Assembly (NCBI GenBank): GCA_963710865.1
Contig: CAVQBR010000002.1
Span: 372,001-436,000 of the forward strand
Direction: 5' to 3'
Length of the DNA stretch: 64,000 nucleotides
Source: PRDV01 sp963710865
GTDB taxonomy: Bacteria > Babelota > Babeliae > Babelales > Babelaceae
A program made the position numbers and the translations under genes. Numbering within the stretch: position 1 is the stretch's first letter; the number at the start of each line of letters is the position of its first letter. A model generated the notes under the pieces. That model saw nothing but the letters and a program-made list of their open reading frames with translations. It was not told the origin of the DNA and did not search any database. Shown in pieces: positions 1 to 7,387 of this stretch.

Positions 1-180
1 GAAGATCAATCACATCTTGCTCAGCTTCGTGCAGAGATCAAGGAGAAAGAAACACAAGTCGATCGCCTACACAAGGAAATTGAAAGAGATCGCGAAGCAC
101 TTGCACGCGCTGAGTCAGAAGCTCATGTTCGCGCAGCTTCAGCTGAACAAAAAACATTTGGCTGTCCAGCCGAGGAGTAA
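1..180 (+). CDS. C-terminal end of a coiled-coil protein (5' truncated by window edge)
   Basis: The frame starting at base 1 is open and ends in TAA at 178-180, giving 59 residues with no start in the window. The residues are almost all charged or Gln/Ala in heptad-like order (for example LRAEIKEKETQVDRLHKEIE), so a long coiled coil is expected, followed by a short tail ending CPAEE. The rest of the protein lies upstream, so its function cannot be told. A strong hairpin follows 20 bases later. Confidence 0.7.
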   Translation, partial: EDQSHLAQLRAEIKEKETQVDRLHKEIERDREALARAESEAHVRAASAEQKTFGCPAEE

Positions 181-199
181 TCAGTTTACTCAAATCAAG

Positions 200-229
200 A
201 AAGAGCCTGTAGCATATGCCAGGCTCTTT
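200..229. terminator. Bidirectional hairpin terminator
   Basis: AAAGAGCCTG (200-209) pairs perfectly with CAGGCTCTTT (220-229) around a 10-base loop. It lies between the stop of the coiled-coil gene and the 3' end of the convergent pseudogene, with T-rich 3' flanks on both strands, so it can serve both. Confidence 0.7.
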
Positions 230-247
230 CTGTTCATTATTGATCAT

Positions 248-1116
248 CTATCGAATAGAGAACTGACCACTGCTTGAAGTAAACGAACAAAGCGCTTCAG
301 CACCAGGTTCAACTGAGAAATGGGAAAAGTCACTATCTTTGATCAACGCTCTCATTTGCGCAATTCTCACTTTACGAGCCCTCTCTTCTTCATCCATTTC
401 AAAACTGAAAAGCTTCCTGAGGAGAGCTGACCGCTTAGACTCGCGTTCTGCAGTAATAAGATACTGCAATGGCCTAAAATCTCCACCTATCATACTATTA
501 TAGGCTGCCTGGAAGAACAAAAGAGCTTTTTCATAATATTCAATCTGAGCGGCTGTCTTTGGGAGTGTACTATCTAACAAAGATTTCAGATATACGCTTT
601 GACTTTGATATGCCCTCTTAAGGTCTTCTCTTGATGCATTCTCTCGCAGCCCCAGAAAATACTGTGGTTTTAACTCTCTTTTCTCCTGAAGAGCCAGTAC
701 CACTTCGGGAAAATATCGCATGCAGTTGAAGGCTCCAAAAGTTCTTGGGTATAGACTTTAAAAGAACTCTTAAAAGGCGAGAGGTCAGTCCACGAAGATG
801 GCTCGATCATTAAGCTAATGTCCTGGAAAAGATGGCGTTTCAGTTCAGCCTTAAGCTCATCTATTAAGTTATGCTTGCGGGAAAGAACACTCATCAATCC
901 AGTTGGTTCAAGATAAAGACTTGTAAGATTTTCTGGATCAATGATAACCTGTTTTTTTCCTGGGAACACAGGGAGAGTCACCGTTTGAGATCCTTCCGTA
1001 GAAAAAATCAAATTTATTCGATTTTGTGTTGTATTCTCAACTCAGAGATTCTGTTCAGCAGACATCATACTCGATAGCATCGGAGTACAAAGAACGAGTA
1101 TATTTAAACAGTTCAT
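248..1116 (-). pseudogene. Decayed tandem copy of the secreted J-like protein at 1283-2188
   Basis: This is a near copy of the downstream gene on the same strand. Two lesions are visible. Codon 25 is TGA (1042-1044) where the intact copy has TGG (Trp) after Gln-Asn-Leu. A 4-base deletion near 720-724 (the intact copy has CGCATAACAGCAG, this one CGCATGCAG on the + strand) shifts the frame between the N-terminal domain and the J-like domain. The start ATG at 1114-1116 and the signal peptide are still recognisable. The extreme C-terminus has diverged and ends in SSSGQFSIR instead of the Arg-rich tail. The C-terminal part remains open from a Met at 721, so a fragment could still be made, but the gene is best called broken. 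Confidence 0.85.
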
Positions 1117-1282
1117 AGAAATCCTTTATAAGAGCGTTTTAATTTTCCGAATTATTTTTGACAGATATCAAATAAAGAACTGACCCGTCTTATAAAAATG
1201 ACTCTGAGCATGTTGTAAACGCTTAGCTAACGCCAACAATAATTGTCTTAAGCAATCATATGACAAGCAACAGTATTAAATA

Positions 1283-2188
1283 CTATTGCCGCGGCGCCCT
1301 ATTGAACCTGTCAAAATTACGGCTGTTCGTATCGCGGCGTCGCCTTAATGAATCTGAATCATTATCCATAGCACCAGTATCTGTAGTATAAGAAAAATCA
1401 TAATCTTTAATAAACGATTTTATTCGATCAATCCTTTCCTTACGCGCTCTCTCTTCCTCATCAAATTCATCGCTGAAAAGCTTCCTGAGGAGAGCTGACC
1501 GCTTAGACTCGCGTTCTGCAGTAATAAGATCCTGCAATGGCCTAGAGGTTCCGCCTATAATACTATTATATGCTGCCTGGACGAACAAAAGAGCTTTTTC
1601 ATAATACTCAATCTGAGCGGCAGTCTTTGAGAGTGTACTATCTAATAAAGATTTCAGATATACGCTCTGACTTAGATATGCCCTCTTAAGCTCTTCTTTT
1701 GAGGCATTCTCTCGCAGCCCAAGAAAATACTGCGGCTTTAACTCTCTTTTCTCCTGAAGAGCCAGTACCACTTCAGGAAAATATCGCATAACAGCAGTTG
1801 AAGGCTCCAAAAGTTCTTGGGTATAGATTTTAAAAGAACTCATAAAAGGCGAGAGGTCAATCCGCGAAGATGGCTCGGTCATCAAGCTAATATCCTGGAA
1901 AGGATGACTTCTCAGCGCAGCTTTGAGCTCATCTATCAAGTTGTGTTTCCTGGAAATGACACTGACCAATCCAGTTGGTTCAAGATAGAGAGTTGTAAGA
2001 TTTTCTGGATCAATGATAACCTGTTTTTTTCCTGGGAACACAGGGAGAGTCACCGTTTGAGATCCTTCCGTAGAAAAAATTAAATTTATTCGATTTTGTG
2101 TTGTATTCTCAACCCAGAGATTCTGTTCTGCAAACATCATACTCGATAGCATCAGAGTACAAAGAGAAAGTGCATTTAAATAGTTCAT
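1283..2188 (-). CDS. Secreted protein with beta-rich N-domain and degenerate J-like domain
   Basis: 301 residues. The start at 2188 has an AAAGGA ribosome site 8 bases upstream. Residues 1-20 form a signal peptide (MNYLNALSLC...MFA). Residues 25-75 are beta-rich (TVTLPVFPGKKQVIID). Residues 153-213, starting YFLGLRENASKEELKRAY, have the spacing and helices of a J domain, but the HPD tripeptide needed to stimulate Hsp70 is replaced by residues around YLKSL. The tail is basic and Arg-rich (RRRRD). A related architecture with an intact HPD lies at 35926-36762. Function is unknown. I infer export and perhaps binding to a chaperone or host partner without ATPase stimulation. A broken duplicate lies just downstream. 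Confidence 0.8.
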   Translation of the reverse strand: MNYLNALSLCTLMLSSMMFAEQNLWVENTTQNRINLIFSTEGSQTVTLPVFPGKKQVIIDPENLTTLYLEPTGLVSVISRKHNLIDELKAALRSHPFQDISLMTEPSSRIDLSPFMSSFKIYTQELLEPSTAVMRYFPEVVLALQEKRELKPQYFLGLRENASKEELKRAYLSQSVYLKSLLDSTLSKTAAQIEYYEKALLFVQAAYNSIIGGTSRPLQDLITAERESKRSALLRKLFSDEFDEEERARKERIDRIKSFIKDYDFSYTTDTGAMDNDSDSLRRRRDTNSRNFDRFNRAPRQ

Positions 2189-2253
2189 AGCTTAAATCCT
2201 TTATTACTAGTGGTTTAATTTGGAATTGATTTCAAGATTAATTTTTCATATCT

Positions 2254-2283
2254 ATTATAACAGAAAACACTATACTCTTGCAA
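2254..2283 (-). promoter_or_regulatory. Promoter of the secreted J-like gene
   Basis: On the minus strand TTGCAA (2278-2283), an 18-base spacer and a perfect TATAAT (2254-2259) lie about 65 bases before the ATG at 2188. Confidence 0.5.
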
Positions 2284-2498
2284 GTCAATAATGAGACTTC
2301 TAAGCCAAGCATTCTATCTCGAAGGACGGCTCTATCGGAAAATTTCTGGCAGTCAAAGCTCGGCCTCATGGCAAACAACCATGTCCTATCGAAGTGACAA
2401 ACAGATCGAACAGAATACTACAAAAGGATTTTTAACTATACGTAATACTGATATGTGCAAAACTAATGATTCAGGAGGGAATACATCTGCGTAAAATA
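2284..2498. other. Non-coding gap between the J-like gene and the ankyrin gene
   Basis: I see no convincing gene. One 67-codon + frame (2291-2494) has no ribosome site, no domain and unbiased composition. The stretch otherwise holds the upstream promoter of one gene and the terminator of the other. Confidence 0.5.
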
Positions 2499-2518
2499 GA
2501 GGCAGCTCGAACTGCCTC
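2499..2518 (-). terminator. Terminator of the ankyrin gene
   Basis: GAGGCAG (2499-2505) pairs with CTGCCTC (2512-2518) around a 6-base loop. Read on the minus strand it is followed by TATTTTAC. It lies 33 bases beyond the stop of the gene at 2551. Confidence 0.6.
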
Positions 2519-2550
2519 CACCCACCTAGTATACTTCTTGCATAGTATCT

Positions 2551-3363
2551 CTAGCTGTTACCATCCTTTGCACCGGACAACAACATATGCCTGATCTCTT
2601 CATCTTTAGCTGCCTGCAAGGGCGTCTCACCCGAACAATTAACAATGTTTCGATCTGCACCAAATTCTAATAACTTCTGCACGGCGCGTGTACAACCATT
2701 AATCACAGCCAACCTTAAAGGTGTCAAACCTGAAGAAAATACGTTTATATCAGCGCCAGCTCGTAACAGCAACTCAATTGCATTCGCATTGCCAAACCGC
2801 GCAGCTACAAGCAAAGGAGCCACATTATTTGAATGTGAATTTGTGCGGACACGAGTATATAAGAGTAGTTTTAGCGCGACATTGGACTTCGGCGCATCCA
2901 TCCCAGCCGCCACTTCCAAAAGCTCTGTATTGGTATATCTTAAAATAGGAAAGTTTTTAAACGGTTGTAACAATTCAATCGCTTCTTTCCGAGCTTGCGC
3001 TTCTAAGGTACGTCTTTCTACTGAGTCAGACGAGTTTCTTGACGCATCCAAAAGCTTCTCAAACTCAGACCCCTCTGCCTGCATTATTGCTTCAAGACTT
3101 AATGATTGAAGTGCCGGATCATGAGGAGCCAAAGATTGATTAGCTGATGCTTCGAGCAATTTAACTGAATCATCGCCAACGATTCGACTCCAGTTAAAAT
3201 AATTTCTTGCGCGGGAGAAGCGATCGCCGTAATGAAGATGGCCCCCCTCGGCATAATGCAGGGGAGTTTCGAAAATATCGTCCTTGAAATCTACAACCAT
3301 TCCATAAACAGCACCATACCCACTTAGTACGATTATACTTAATGCCCTCGTAAATTTGTACAT
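2551..3363 (-). CDS. Secreted ankyrin-repeat protein
   Basis: 270 residues from the ATG at 3363, chosen over an upstream ATG at 3405 because AAGGAG sits 6 bases before it and the protein then begins with a clean signal peptide (MYKFTRALSIIVLSGYGAVYG). The middle part is helical without a named domain. The C-terminal third carries ankyrin repeats: NVAPLLVAARFGNANAIELL, GLTPLRLAVINGCTRAVQKL and GETPLQAAKDEEIRHMLLSG. Ankyrin repeats bind proteins and have no catalytic role. Export plus ankyrin suggests an effector-type or envelope-associated protein (inference). It has its own promoter and terminator. Confidence 0.85.
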   Translation of the reverse strand: MYKFTRALSIIVLSGYGAVYGMVVDFKDDIFETPLHYAEGGHLHYGDRFSRARNYFNWSRIVGDDSVKLLEASANQSLAPHDPALQSLSLEAIMQAEGSEFEKLLDASRNSSDSVERRTLEAQARKEAIELLQPFKNFPILRYTNTELLEVAAGMDAPKSNVALKLLLYTRVRTNSHSNNVAPLLVAARFGNANAIELLLRAGADINVFSSGLTPLRLAVINGCTRAVQKLLEFGADRNIVNCSGETPLQAAKDEEIRHMLLSGAKDGNS

Positions 3364-3404
3364 GATAACTCCTTGATGAAAATTTTTAATCGTAGTTCGT
3401 TTCA

Positions 3405-3432
3405 ATCATACCCAATATATACAATTTGTCAA
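3405..3432 (-). promoter_or_regulatory. Promoter of the ankyrin gene
   Basis: Minus strand: TTGACA (3427-3432), a 16-base spacer, then TATGAT (3405-3410), about 40 bases before the chosen start at 3363. This also supports that start, since the alternative ATG at 3405 would fall inside the -10 box. Confidence 0.6.
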
Positions 3433-3672
3433 TAACATAGCCTTGCAAACTTGCCATTAGCAAGAGTAGGTATTGATAAGAAAAGCATAATGAAAGTATC
3501 TCTCGCCATTACTAACTTTATGAGAAACAAAACGTTACTCAATAATGCAACTATACGCGCCCGAAGAGGATCACTGAACTTACACATTTTACGAGATCGG
3601 CTAAAACACACCTTTGTAACTTTATCTTCCTTTTGGTAGACTACTAGCAGTCACCATTTGAAAGGAACTACC
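3433..3672. other. Divergent intergenic region
   Basis: Two short opposite frames (3451-3639 and 3429-3611) lie here, but neither has a ribosome site or recognisable residues. I regard the stretch as the promoter region between the ankyrin gene and the thioredoxin cluster. Confidence 0.4.
3614..3642 (+). promoter_or_regulatory. Promoter of the thioredoxin cluster
   Basis: TTGTAA (3614-3619), a 17-base spacer and TAGACT (3637-3642), about 30 bases before the start at 3673. Confidence 0.4.
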
Positions 3673-4176
3673 ATGTATCTTTATAGCATTCTCCTTCTTG
3701 TAACTATGTCAGCTTGGGCAGAAGACGCCCAAGAAATTACCTCATTACCCAAGCTCCGCACGGCACTTTCCAGCAAGCTTCCTGTAGGCATCCTCTTTTA
3801 CGCACCGTGGTGTGGTGCTTGCAAAAGTATGCTTGAGCCATTCAATAAGGTAGCTCATCAGCTTAAGAAAGAAGCCTTACTTATTAAAGTAAATGCTGAA
3901 AATGAAGCCTTTAAAGATATAGTTGACGCATTTGGCATTGAAGCAATACCGACCCTCGTAATAAAGCATGTTGGAGTTATGGATACTGAGCAACTTACTA
4001 AAGCAGTTACCGGCTTCACCCAAAAACTCGATCTTAAAGCTTTACAACAGGAACAAAAACCAGCAGCCAAAAAGGTGGCCGCACCTGTAAAGTCCAGTCC
4101 AAAGCAACCAGCAAAAAAAGCTCCCGAAAAGAAACCTGCTGCAAAACAGGTCCGAACTGGACCAGTTGCACACTGA
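3673..4176 (+). CDS. Exported thioredoxin-fold protein with WCGAC site and Lys/Pro-rich tail
   Basis: 167 residues. The ATG at 3673 is preferred to one at 3658 because AAAGGA lies 6 bases before it and the signal peptide (MYLYSILLLVTMSAWAED) then starts cleanly. The thioredoxin fold shows FYAPWCGACKSM, so a CxxC redox site of CGAC type, and the cis-proline segment GIEAIPTLVI. After about residue 125 a low-complexity tail of Lys, Pro and Ala (KKAPEKKPAAKQ) follows, which is unusual for thioredoxins and may bind nucleic acid or the envelope. It is the first of three co-directional genes of the same fold. A role in periplasmic disulfide chemistry is likely; whether it reduces or oxidises cannot be told. 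Confidence 0.88.
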   Translation: MYLYSILLLVTMSAWAEDAQEITSLPKLRTALSSKLPVGILFYAPWCGACKSMLEPFNKVAHQLKKEALLIKVNAENEAFKDIVDAFGIEAIPTLVIKHVGVMDTEQLTKAVTGFTQKLDLKALQQEQKPAAKKVAAPVKSSPKQPAKKAPEKKPAAKQVRTGPVAH

Positions 4177-4227
4177 GATTTGATGCGTATACTTAAATAG
4201 ATAAACATATTTCAAACGGAGGTTTCC

Positions 4228-4692
4228 ATGATTTCTCGCTTTATCCTTCTCAGTCTACTCATCAGTTCAGGCATTGCTCAATGCGCTTCCTCAGAACTTA
4301 CCGCAGTAAAATCTTACAATGAAGCCTTTAAGGCAACAAAACCGTCTCTCTTTTTCTTTTATGGAAATCATTGCGGTCCCTGCAAAGTCATGAAGCCTCA
4401 TTACACTGCACTTGCCAAAGATCCGGCCTACGCCGATATCGGATTTTATACCGTCAATTCAAGTTCGGATGCCTTAGATTCAATCATGAATGATCTCAAC
4501 ATTCAAAGCATTCCTACACTCATCTGTACCTGCAATGGCAAGATTGTACTTCGCCATACTGGAGGACTCACTCTTGAAGGGCTCAAGAAAAAGCTTAACG
4601 AGTTTCGCGATAAGCTCAAAACACTCGATGCAGCTACCAAACAAGCTCCAAAAAAACACGTACGCAAGAAAAATCTTGACGTAACCCTCTAG
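4228..4692 (+). CDS. Exported thioredoxin-fold protein, CGPC active site
   Basis: 154 residues. The start has CGGAGG seven bases upstream. The signal peptide is MISRFILLSLLISSGIAQCA. The active site NHCGPCKVM carries the classical CGPC, but the usual Trp before it is His. The cis-Pro segment is IQSIPTLICT. The C-terminus is short and Lys-rich (KKHVRKKN). It lies 51 bases after the first thioredoxin-like gene and probably shares its transcript. By family a periplasmic thiol-disulfide reductase is expected; no dedicated partner is visible. Confidence 0.88.
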   Translation: MISRFILLSLLISSGIAQCASSELTAVKSYNEAFKATKPSLFFFYGNHCGPCKVMKPHYTALAKDPAYADIGFYTVNSSSDALDSIMNDLNIQSIPTLICTCNGKIVLRHTGGLTLEGLKKKLNEFRDKLKTLDAATKQAPKKHVRKKNLDVTL

Positions 4693-4750
4693 CTCTGTGC
4701 TAGCCTGTATATAGTATTAATTTTCATTTTCATACCTGAGGAGTTTTATC

Positions 4751-5203
4751 ATGACCTATCTCAAGAGTTTTGCTCTCTTAAGCACTATTTGCTTACCTGT
4801 TTTTATTCAATCAGCCGGACTGAAACCGATAAAAACGCTTAAAGAATATGTCGAGATCAGTAGCAAACCAACATTACCAACAATTATTGTCTTTAACTCA
4901 ACATCCTGTACTGCTTGTACATTGATGGAACCGGGCTTAGAAGCTGCTGCAAAAAAGTACGCAGGCAAAGCGCAATTTTTTACTCTCAACACATCAGATG
5001 CTGAGTTTAAAGGGCTTGCCGCTAAGATGAAGGAGATCGGGATGCCAAAGATCGAAGCACATCCTACGACCCATTTTCTAAAAGCAGGTACCCAACCTCG
5101 CGCAGAACGCGGAAGTATGGGCACCCAAGAAATTGATATGCTCGTAGAACGATTAATATCGAGTAAGCCTAGCCAAGAGAAACCAGTAACAAAGAAACAA
5201 TAG
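4751..5203 (+). CDS. Exported thioredoxin-fold protein, CTAC site
   Basis: 150 residues. GAGGAG precedes the ATG. The signal peptide is MTYLKSFALLSTICLPVFIQSAG. The redox site reads STSCTACTLMEP, so it keeps both cysteines but lacks the Trp-Cys-Gly pattern. The cis-Pro region is weaker (KIEAHPTTHFLKAG). It is the most diverged of the three tandem thioredoxin-fold proteins. The last 35 bases overlap the convergent 3' end of the pyrophosphatase gene. Confidence 0.82.
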   Translation: MTYLKSFALLSTICLPVFIQSAGLKPIKTLKEYVEISSKPTLPTIIVFNSTSCTACTLMEPGLEAAAKKYAGKAQFFTLNTSDAEFKGLAAKMKEIGMPKIEAHPTTHFLKAGTQPRAERGSMGTQEIDMLVERLISSKPSQEKPVTKKQ

Positions 5204-7160
5204 ACATTAACTTAATAAGTATATTGAGAGCTGGGCCAGATGTATCTTTAAATGGATCACCTACAGTATCACCAACGACCGCAGCCTTATGAGCATCTGA
5301 GCCCTTGCCTCCTAAATGACCTGCCTCAATGTATTTCTTCGCATTATCCCAAGCACCGCCTCCATTTGCCATCATAAGAGCTAACGGAACTCCCACAATC
5401 GTTGCGCCCACGAGCACACCACCAAGGCCATATTTGCCAAGTGCACTGTAATAGACAACCACCGGAACGGCAACCGTTAAAAAACCAGGCAAAATCATTT
5501 CCCGAAGCGCAGCTTGAGTGCTAATAGCAATACACCGGCGATAATCAGGATCAGCCGTTCCTTCAAGAAGACCGGGTATTTCCCTAAACTGACGTCGTAC
5601 TTCAAGCACCATCTTTAAAGCTGCATCCCCTACTGATCTCATCGTCAACGAAGAAATCACGAATGGCATGATTGAACCTATAAAAACACCAACCAACACA
5701 TCAACCTGTACCAGATCAAGAGCGCCAAGATGTGCTTGTTCAGCATATGCAGCGAACATACCAAGAGCCGCAAGGAGTGCAGACCCAATAGCAAACCCTT
5801 TACCCATAGCAGCCGTTGTATTGCCTAATGCATCGAGCTTATCAGTAATGACCCGAACTGAAGGATCAAAGCCTGCCATTTCAGCTATACCGCCAGCATT
5901 ATCAGCGATTGGCCCATAGGCATCCACAGTCATGGTAATTCCAACTGTAGCGAGCATAGAAACTGCCGCAATTGAAACGCCAAACAATCCTCCGCCAAAC
6001 GAATGAGCTGCCCATACACCAGAAGCTAAAACAATCACGGGAAAACAGGTCGATTCCATCCCGATGGAAAGACCGTAAATAATATTCGTAGCTGCCCCTG
6101 ATCGTGAAGAATCAGCAAGCCTTCGAACTGGATTTCCTCCCGTATAGTATTCAGTAATCAAGCCGATTACTATTCCCGCAATGCATCCAATAATGACTGA
6201 CCAAAACAGATCGCCAACCTGTAAGGAACCTCCAATACCAGCCCATCGCATATAGGCAAACGAGAAACCAGCAAATGCTACAATAGCAATATTCGTAGCA
6301 TTACGAAGCATAGCGGCAGGCTGAGCTTTAATAAGAGTATTTAAAAAGAGGCCAATAAAGGAACCGAGTAATCCTAAGATTGAAAGAACAACAGGCAAAG
6401 TTATAAAATATCCCGTCTTATCTACGGTCGTTGCAAGCGCAATCGAACCGATCATAGCACCTACATAAGATTCATAAATGTCGGCACCCATACCAGCAGT
6501 ATCACCTACGCAATCACCCACATTATCGGCAATAACAGCCGGATTACGAGGATCATCTTCAGGTATTCCTGCCTCTAACTTTCCAACAAGATCGGCGCCC
6601 ACGTCAGCTGACTTGGTAAAAATACCACCACCCACACGAGCAAAGAATGCGACTAAGGATGCACCAAAGCCAAAGCTGGCAAGCAGCCGTATAAAATCAG
6701 GCGAAGTTGAAAACAGCACAAGCAATATCCCAAGTCCTAAAATACCAAAGCTCGCAACGGAAAAACCCATCACCCCACCACCTAAAAAGGCGACATGAAA
6801 GGCGGCATTTTCTCCGGAATTTTTTGCTGCCATCGTCGTACGAACATTCGCGTCAGTAGCAGCATTCATACCCATAAAGCCACAGAGAAGGGAAAAGAGA
6901 GCCCCCAAAACAAAACAGCCTGCAGTTTGAATGCCACTTACATACGTAAGAGCAAGCACTATTGGAAGAACGACCAATGCAATAACTTTGTATTCTTCAG
7001 TCAAGAAGGTCATTGCACCCGATTTAATAGCATCAGCTATCTTGAGCGCTTTGAGATTATCTACCTTCTGTTTATTGATCGCTCGCATTAAGAAATAGAC
7101 GAGCAAAAATCCAGCAATTGACGATCCAAGGACCGCACCAAGAAAAATTGAAAAATCCAT
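5169..7160 (-). CDS. hppA: Membrane-bound ion-translocating pyrophosphatase
   Basis: 663 residues from the ATG at 7160, which has GGAGA 5 bases before it; an ATG 30 bases upstream lacks one. The protein hydrolyses pyrophosphate and pumps H+ or Na+ across the inner membrane. Family signatures are all present: about 16 hydrophobic segments, DVGADLVGKLEAGIPEDDPR with DNVGDCVGD just after, and near the end GDTVGDPFKDTSGPALNIL. The segment LGNTTAAMGKGFAIGSA has Ala where K+-independent enzymes carry Lys, so by family rules it should be the K+-dependent type. That class includes Na+ pumps, and the ion pumped cannot be settled here. It lies alone, convergent with the thioredoxin cluster. Confidence 0.96.
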   Translation of the reverse strand: MDFSIFLGAVLGSSIAGFLLVYFLMRAINKQKVDNLKALKIADAIKSGAMTFLTEEYKVIALVVLPIVLALTYVSGIQTAGCFVLGALFSLLCGFMGMNAATDANVRTTMAAKNSGENAAFHVAFLGGGVMGFSVASFGILGLGILLVLFSTSPDFIRLLASFGFGASLVAFFARVGGGIFTKSADVGADLVGKLEAGIPEDDPRNPAVIADNVGDCVGDTAGMGADIYESYVGAMIGSIALATTVDKTGYFITLPVVLSILGLLGSFIGLFLNTLIKAQPAAMLRNATNIAIVAFAGFSFAYMRWAGIGGSLQVGDLFWSVIIGCIAGIVIGLITEYYTGGNPVRRLADSSRSGAATNIIYGLSIGMESTCFPVIVLASGVWAAHSFGGGLFGVSIAAVSMLATVGITMTVDAYGPIADNAGGIAEMAGFDPSVRVITDKLDALGNTTAAMGKGFAIGSALLAALGMFAAYAEQAHLGALDLVQVDVLVGVFIGSIMPFVISSLTMRSVGDAALKMVLEVRRQFREIPGLLEGTADPDYRRCIAISTQAALREMILPGFLTVAVPVVVYYSALGKYGLGGVLVGATIVGVPLALMMANGGGAWDNAKKYIEAGHLGGKGSDAHKAAVVGDTVGDPFKDTSGPALNILIKLMSIVSLLLVSLG

Positions 7161-7313
7161 AAGTCTCCTTGCATAAGATAAACAATACACAGTAGTATCT
7201 CATGCTTTTAGAAACTTCTCAAGATGGTTTTTTTAATCGCACGTAAGCTCTCTCATCTTTGACAAAAGAAGAAAGAGCTTTCCCAAGACCCCGAGCCACT
7301 TTGCAGCCACTGA

Positions 7314-7342
7314 TTGACGATAAAGTTTTAAGGTAGTACAAT
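7314..7342 (+). promoter_or_regulatory. Promoter of the large ankyrin gene
   Basis: TTGACG (7314-7319), 17 bases, TACAAT (7337-7342), about 45 bases before the GTG start. Confidence 0.55.
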
Positions 7343-7387
7343 TATAAGTAATTAAAAAATCATATTTAATACCATGAGGAGTTTGCT

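Noticed and set aside
17..277. 86-codon + frame at the left edge
   Set aside because: It is out of frame with the coiled-coil gene end, which has the better composition, and it runs through the terminator hairpin.
2291..2494. 67-codon + frame in the gap before the ankyrin gene
   Set aside because: No ribosome site, no signal or domain, and it crosses into the terminator region.
2645..3109. 154-codon + frame inside the ankyrin gene
   Set aside because: Antisense shadow of the repeat-bearing gene; the other strand has the signal peptide, repeats, promoter and terminator.
3429..3639. Opposite-strand frames before the thioredoxin cluster
   Set aside because: They overlap two promoters and lack ribosome sites.
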